Shown: in pieces, positions 63,514 to 64,000 of the stretch
How positions within the stretch are numbered: the stretch's first letter is position 1
Layout of the letters: each line of letters starts with the position of its first letter
Assembly: GCF_001854475.1 (NCBI RefSeq)
Contig: NZ_MNAN01000018.1
Location: forward strand, 124,001-188,000
Source: Pseudoalteromonas byunsanensis
GTDB taxonomy: Bacteria > Pseudomonadota > Gammaproteobacteria > Enterobacterales > Alteromonadaceae
Direction: 5' to 3'
Length of the DNA: 64,000 nt
Position numbers and translations under genes: made by a program
The notes under the pieces: generated by a model
Database searches by the model: none
Seen by the model: the letters and a program-made list of their open reading frames with translations, nothing else
Told to the model about the DNA's origin: nothing

Positions 63514-63906
63514 ATGGTTTCTTTTATCAAAACAATGACAATACTGTTATTGATCTATTCTTGCCAAATTATCGCGCAGCAAAGTATAGCTCACAATGAA
63601 CTCTTGATTAATCAGATGTCTGATCAAGCTCACATTATTGTCGATGTTAGAAGCGCTGAAGAGTTCGCACAGGGGCATATTAAAGGAGCAATCAATATCC
63701 CATTTAACCAGATTGAACAACATGAAAACCTACTTGAGCAATATAAGTCATCGCAGTTAGTCGTTTATTGTCGCTCGGGGCGAAGGGCTGGTATTTTTAT
63801 CGAATCATTAGCACCTAAAGGGTTTAACCTTTTACACTTAGAAGGTGATATGAATGCATGGCTCAAAGCAAACTTACCTGTGATCACTGGCCCCTCAGTT
63901 GACTAA
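63514..63906 (+). CDS. Exported rhodanese-like domain protein
   Basis: The 130-aa protein has an N-terminal signal peptide or anchor (about 1-22) followed by one rhodanese domain. It contains IIVDVRSAEEFAQGHIKGAI and the active-site loop VVYCRSGRRA with C86, ending GDMNAWLKANLPV. It would act in the periplasm on sulfane sulfur or as a redox/sulfur carrier; the partner is unknown. Confidence 0.9.
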   Translation: MVSFIKTMTILLLIYSCQIIAQQSIAHNELLINQMSDQAHIIVDVRSAEEFAQGHIKGAINIPFNQIEQHENLLEQYKSSQLVVYCRSGRRAGIFIESLAPKGFNLLHLEGDMNAWLKANLPVITGPSVD

Positions 63907-64000
63907 TTTGTTTATTAAAAGCAAGGCTTTGATAAAGCACATTTTGAGCTTTTTAATATACTTTTTAACATGATCTGCCTTTTTTCATGTAAATAAATCA

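Overview
This window looks like a core-chromosome segment of a marine gammaproteobacterium of the order Alteromonadales, most likely Pseudoalteromonas. The inference rests on the AT-leaning composition and on gene sets and orders familiar from that group: cspD/clpS-clpA/infA/bpt-aat/trxB, purB-hflD-mnmA, a monomeric NADP-isocitrate dehydrogenase, lolCDE, and a LiuR-controlled branched-chain amino acid operon. No rRNA, tRNA, CRISPR array, prophage or insertion sequence was recognised.

Layout: 1-1846, a DUF294/CBS/cNMP-binding signalling protein cut by the window edge. 2028-4982, glutathione-dependent formaldehyde detoxification (frmA-fghA) with a divergent LysR regulator. 4921-6615, a SulP anion transporter whose 3' end overlaps the LysR gene. 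6772-9887, lolCDE for lipoprotein export. 10006-16093, a DUF4826-like protein, a GNAT acetyltransferase, the ribosomal oxygenase roxA, purB-hflD-mnmA and rluE. 16241-20545, a TonB-dependent receptor converging on icd. 20815-26841, the cspD/clpSA/infA/bpt/aat/trxB block, which joins ClpS-ClpA N-degron proteolysis to the two N-terminal aminoacyl-transferases that create N-degrons. 27096-30171, pssA converging on asnB.

30172-31136 is a roughly 965-bp stretch with no convincing intact gene. It contains what may be a decayed gene. It is followed by the most unusual locus, 31137-35433: a same-strand group of four exported proteins ending at a strong terminator. They are an M48-like zinc metalloprotease, a protein with a Hint (intein/hedgehog-type) self-processing fold, an unknown membrane-anchored helical protein, and a lipoprotein with a degenerate subtilisin-like domain behind an 11-fold Glu-Pro spacer. 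I read this as a candidate undescribed envelope proteolysis or protein-maturation system.

35513-39498 is a 5-oxoproline (pyroglutamate) cluster: pyrrolidone-carboxylate peptidase, the DUF979/DUF969 membrane pair, and pxpC/pxpB. The pxpA partner is absent. Next come an exported M17 aminopeptidase (39624-41159) and a membrane-anchored MsrA-glutaredoxin-like-MsrB fusion (41323-42600).

42685-58951 is a large branched-chain amino acid catabolic region. A leucine operon on the minus strand (liuR-liuABCDE-scoAB) diverges from a plus-strand operon for valine/isoleucine intermediates (thiolase, mmsA, acyl-CoA dehydrogenase, enoyl-CoA hydratase, 3-hydroxyisobutyryl-CoA hydrolase, mmsB, SDR). Two matching LiuR-type operators lie between them. 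The rest (59067-64000) holds a small P-loop kinase-like protein, YjdM, an ABM-like protein, a secreted subtilisin with a Ca-binding tail, MntP, a 58-residue lipoprotein and an exported rhodanese.
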